This document shows, in pieces, positions 61,347-64,000 of a DNA stretch of 64,000 nucleotides; within the stretch, counting starts at the first letter, position 1; each line of letters starts with the position of its first letter. The notes under the pieces were generated by a model that saw only the letters and a program-made list of their open reading frames with translations, was not told the DNA's origin and did not search any database. Source of the stretch: Balanoglossus misakiensis (lineage: Eukaryota; Hemichordata); contig CM082592.2 in the NCBI GenBank assembly GCA_040954595.2, positions 8,680,001 to 8,744,000 of the forward strand, read 5' to 3'. A program made the position numbers and the translations under genes.

Positions 61347-64000
61347 GGGTTATAGCTCATGAAAATCGTCAAAAAAATGACAATTTTTCGACTTTGCGGA
61401 ATATCAAAATTTGGCCGATTTTTGAAAAAATCATGGGTTATAGCTCATGAAAATCGTCAAAAAATGACAATTTTTCGACTTGGCGGAATTTCAAAATTTG
61501 GCCGATTTTTGAAAAAATCATGGGTTATAGCTCATGAAAATCGTCAAAAAATGACAATTTTTCGACTTTGTTGAATTTCAAAAATTGGCCGATTTTTGAA
61601 AAAATCATGGGTTATAGCTCATGAAAATCGTCAAAAAATGACAATTTTTCGACTTTCCGGAATATCAAAATTTGGCCGAGTTTTGAAAAAATCATGGGTT
61701 ATAGCTCATGAAAATCGTCAAAAAATGACAATTTTTCGACTTTCCGGAATATCAAAATTTGGCCGAGTTTTGAAAAAATCATGGGTTATAGCTCATGAAG
61801 ATCGTCAAAAAATGACAATTTTTCGACTTTGCGGAATTTCAAAATTTGGCCGATTTTTGAAAAAATCATGGGTTATAGCTCATGAAAATCGTCAAAAAAT
61901 GACAATTTTTCGACTTTGCGGAACATCAAAATTTGGCCGATTTTTGAAAAAATCATGGGTTATTATAGCTCATGAAAATCGTCAAAAAATGACCATTTTT
62001 CGACTTTTCGAATTTTCAAAATTTGGTCATTTTTTGAAAAAACCATGGGTTATAGCTCAGGAAAATGTTGAAAAATCGACCATTTTTCGACTTTTCGAAT
62101 TTTCAAAATTTGGTCATTTTTTGAAAAAACCATGGGTTATAGCTCAGGAAAATGTTGAAAAATCGACGATTTTTCGGATTTTCGAATTTTCAAAATTTGG
62201 TCATTTTTTGAAAAAACCATGGGTTATAGCTCAGGAAAATGTTGAAAAATCGACGATTTTTCGACTTTTCGAATTTTCAAAATTTGGTCATTTTTTGAAA
62301 AAACCATGGGTTATAGCTCAGGAAAATGTTGAAAAATCGACGATTTTTCGACTTTTCGAATTTTCAAAATTTGGTCATTTTTTGAAAAAACCATGGGTTA
62401 TAGCTCAGGAAAATGTTGAAAAATCGACGATTTTTCGGATTTTCGAATTTTCAAAATTTGGTCATTTTTTGAAAAAACCATGGGTTATAGCTCAGGAAAA
62501 TGTTGAAAAATCGACGATTTTTCGACTTTTCGAATTTTCAAAATTTGGTCATTTTTTGAAAAAACCATGGGTTATAGCTCAGGAAAATGTTGAAAAATCG
62601 ACGATTTTTCGGATTTTCGAATTTTCAAAATTTGGTCATTTTTTGAAAAAACCATGGGTTATAGCTCAGGAAAATGTTGAAAAATCGACCATTTTTCGAC
62701 TTTTCGAATTTTCAAAATTTGGTCATTTTTTGAAAAAACCATGGGTTATAGCTCAGGAAAATGTTGAAAAATCGACGATTTTTCGGATTTTCGAATTTTC
62801 AAAATTTGGTCATTTTTTGAAAAAACCATGGGTTATAGCTCAGGAAAATGTTGAAAAATCGACCATTTTTCGACTTTTCGAATTTTCAAAATTTGGTCAT
62901 TTTTTGAAAAAAACATGGGTTATAGCTCAGGAAAATGTTGAAAAATCGACCATTTTTCGACTTTTCGAATTTTCAAAATTTGGTCATTTTTTGAAAAAAC
63001 CATGGGTTATAGCTCAGGAAAATGTTGAAAAATCGACCATTTTTCGACTTTTCGAATTTTCAAAATTTGGTCATTTTTTGAAAAAACCATGGGTTATAGC
63101 TCAGGAAAATGTTGAAAAATCGACCATTTTTCGACTTTTCGAATTTTCAAAATTTGGTCATTTTTTGAAAAAACCATGGGTTATAGCTCAGGAAAATGTT
63201 GAAAAATCGACCATTTTTCGACTTTTCGAATTTTCAAAATTTGGTCATTTTTTGAAAAAACCATGGGTTATAGCTCAGGAAAATGTTGAAAAATCGACGA
63301 TTTTTCGACTTTTCGAATTTTCAAAATTTGGTCATTTTTTGAAAAAACCATGGGTTATAGCTCAGGAAAATGTTGAAAAATCGACGATTTTTCGGATTTT
63401 CGAATTTTCAAAATTTGGTCATTTTTTGAAAAAACCATGGGTTATAGCTCAGGAAAATGTTGAAAAATCGACCATTTTTCGACTTTTCGAATTTTCAAAA
63501 TTTGGTCATTTTTTGAAAAAACCATGGGTTATAGCTCAGGAAAATGTTGAAAAATCGACCATTTTTCGACTTTTCGAATTTTCAAAATTTGGTCATTTTT
63601 TGAAAAAACCATGGGTTATAGCTCAGGAAAATGTTGTCAAATCGACCATTTTTCGACTTTTCGAATTTTCAAAATTTGGTCATTTTTTGAAAAAACCATG
63701 GGTTATAGCTCAGGAAAATGTTGAAAAATCGACCATTTTTCGACTTTTCGAATTTTCAAAATTTGGTCATTTTTTGAAAAAACCATGGGTTATAGCTCAG
63801 GAAAATGTTGAAAAATCGACCATTTTTCGACTTTTCGAATTTTCAAAATTTGGTCATTTTTTGAAAAAACCATGGGTTATAGCTCAGGAAAATGTTGAAA
63901 AATCGACGATTTTTCGACTTTTCGAATTTTCAAAATTTGGTCATTTTTTGAAAAAACCATGGGTTATAGCTCAGGAAAATGTTGAAAAATCGACGATTTT
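61347..64000. repeat. 87-bp tandem satellite array, continues past window end
   Basis: About 31 units, each marked by GGGTTATAGCTCA. Unit starts (GGGTTA) fall at 61347, 61435, 61522, 61609 and on to 63961 at exact 87-base steps, apart from one extra A in the first unit and a 3-base TAT insertion after 61957. There are two zones: up to about 62040 the unit has CATGAAAATCGTCAAAAAAT and GGCCGATTTTTG; from there on CAGGAAAATGTTGAAAAATC and GGTCATTTTTTG. Units contain short palindromes such as TTTTTTGAAAAAA. There is no coding potential or unique spacers. Confidence 0.95.

Noticed and set aside
61347-64000. CRISPR-like array
   Set aside because: The whole 87-base unit repeats without unique spacers, and the context is an animal genome. 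It is satellite DNA.

Overview
This is animal nuclear DNA. It has intron-rich genes with GT-AG introns of a few hundred bases, microsatellites, small palindromic transposon relics and a tandem satellite. The gene models match single-copy metazoan families (SVOP, RADX, RPAIN, INO80B, rabaptin) that align residue by residue with the vertebrate proteins, while the carbonic anhydrases and sulfotransferases are locally expanded. The best guess is a marine invertebrate, perhaps an invertebrate deuterostome such as a hemichordate or amphioxus. A mollusc or annelid cannot be excluded from sequence alone.

Layout, left to right. 1-2100: last coding exon and long 3' UTR of an unrecognised plus-strand gene. 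2100-7125: spacer with two weak candidate exons. 7126-10730: two tandem minus-strand carbohydrate 6-O-sulfotransferase genes whose 3' halves are nearly identical. 15285-21741: SVOP-like major facilitator transporter, 15 exons, 539 aa. 22486-28424: RADX, a single-strand-DNA-binding RPA relative, 17 exons, 888 aa. 29331-42932: three alpha-carbonic anhydrases with identical intron phases, two on plus and one on minus. The first carries a Gly/His/Asp-rich insert inside the catalytic domain plus a GPI-type tail. 45228-46311: a small membrane protein with 27 cysteines in 151 aa (minus), head-to-head with RPAIN (46771-48873, plus). 50055-52423: INO80B (minus), head-to-head with a rabaptin that ends in a FYVE-type zinc finger (52778-59878, plus). 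61347-64000: an 87-bp satellite array running off the window.

How the genes relate. The three carbonic anhydrases look like local duplicates that all keep the zinc ligands and are all secreted or surface-bound. The sulfotransferase pair is a second local duplication, with signs of gene conversion. RADX and RPAIN both act on replication protein A but are 18 kb apart with the carbonic anhydrases between them. SVOP and rabaptin are membrane-trafficking genes. I see no operon-like logic; it is an ordinary mixed gene neighbourhood.

The most unusual items are the nacrein-like carbonic anhydrase, the cysteine-packed membrane protein, the conserved FYVE finger with altered lipid-contact residues, the sulfotransferase gene-conversion pattern, a roughly 85-bp inverted-repeat element present six times, and the satellite with two zones. 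Exon boundaries were placed by hand from splice sites, reading frame and remembered homologues. UTR ends are approximate.
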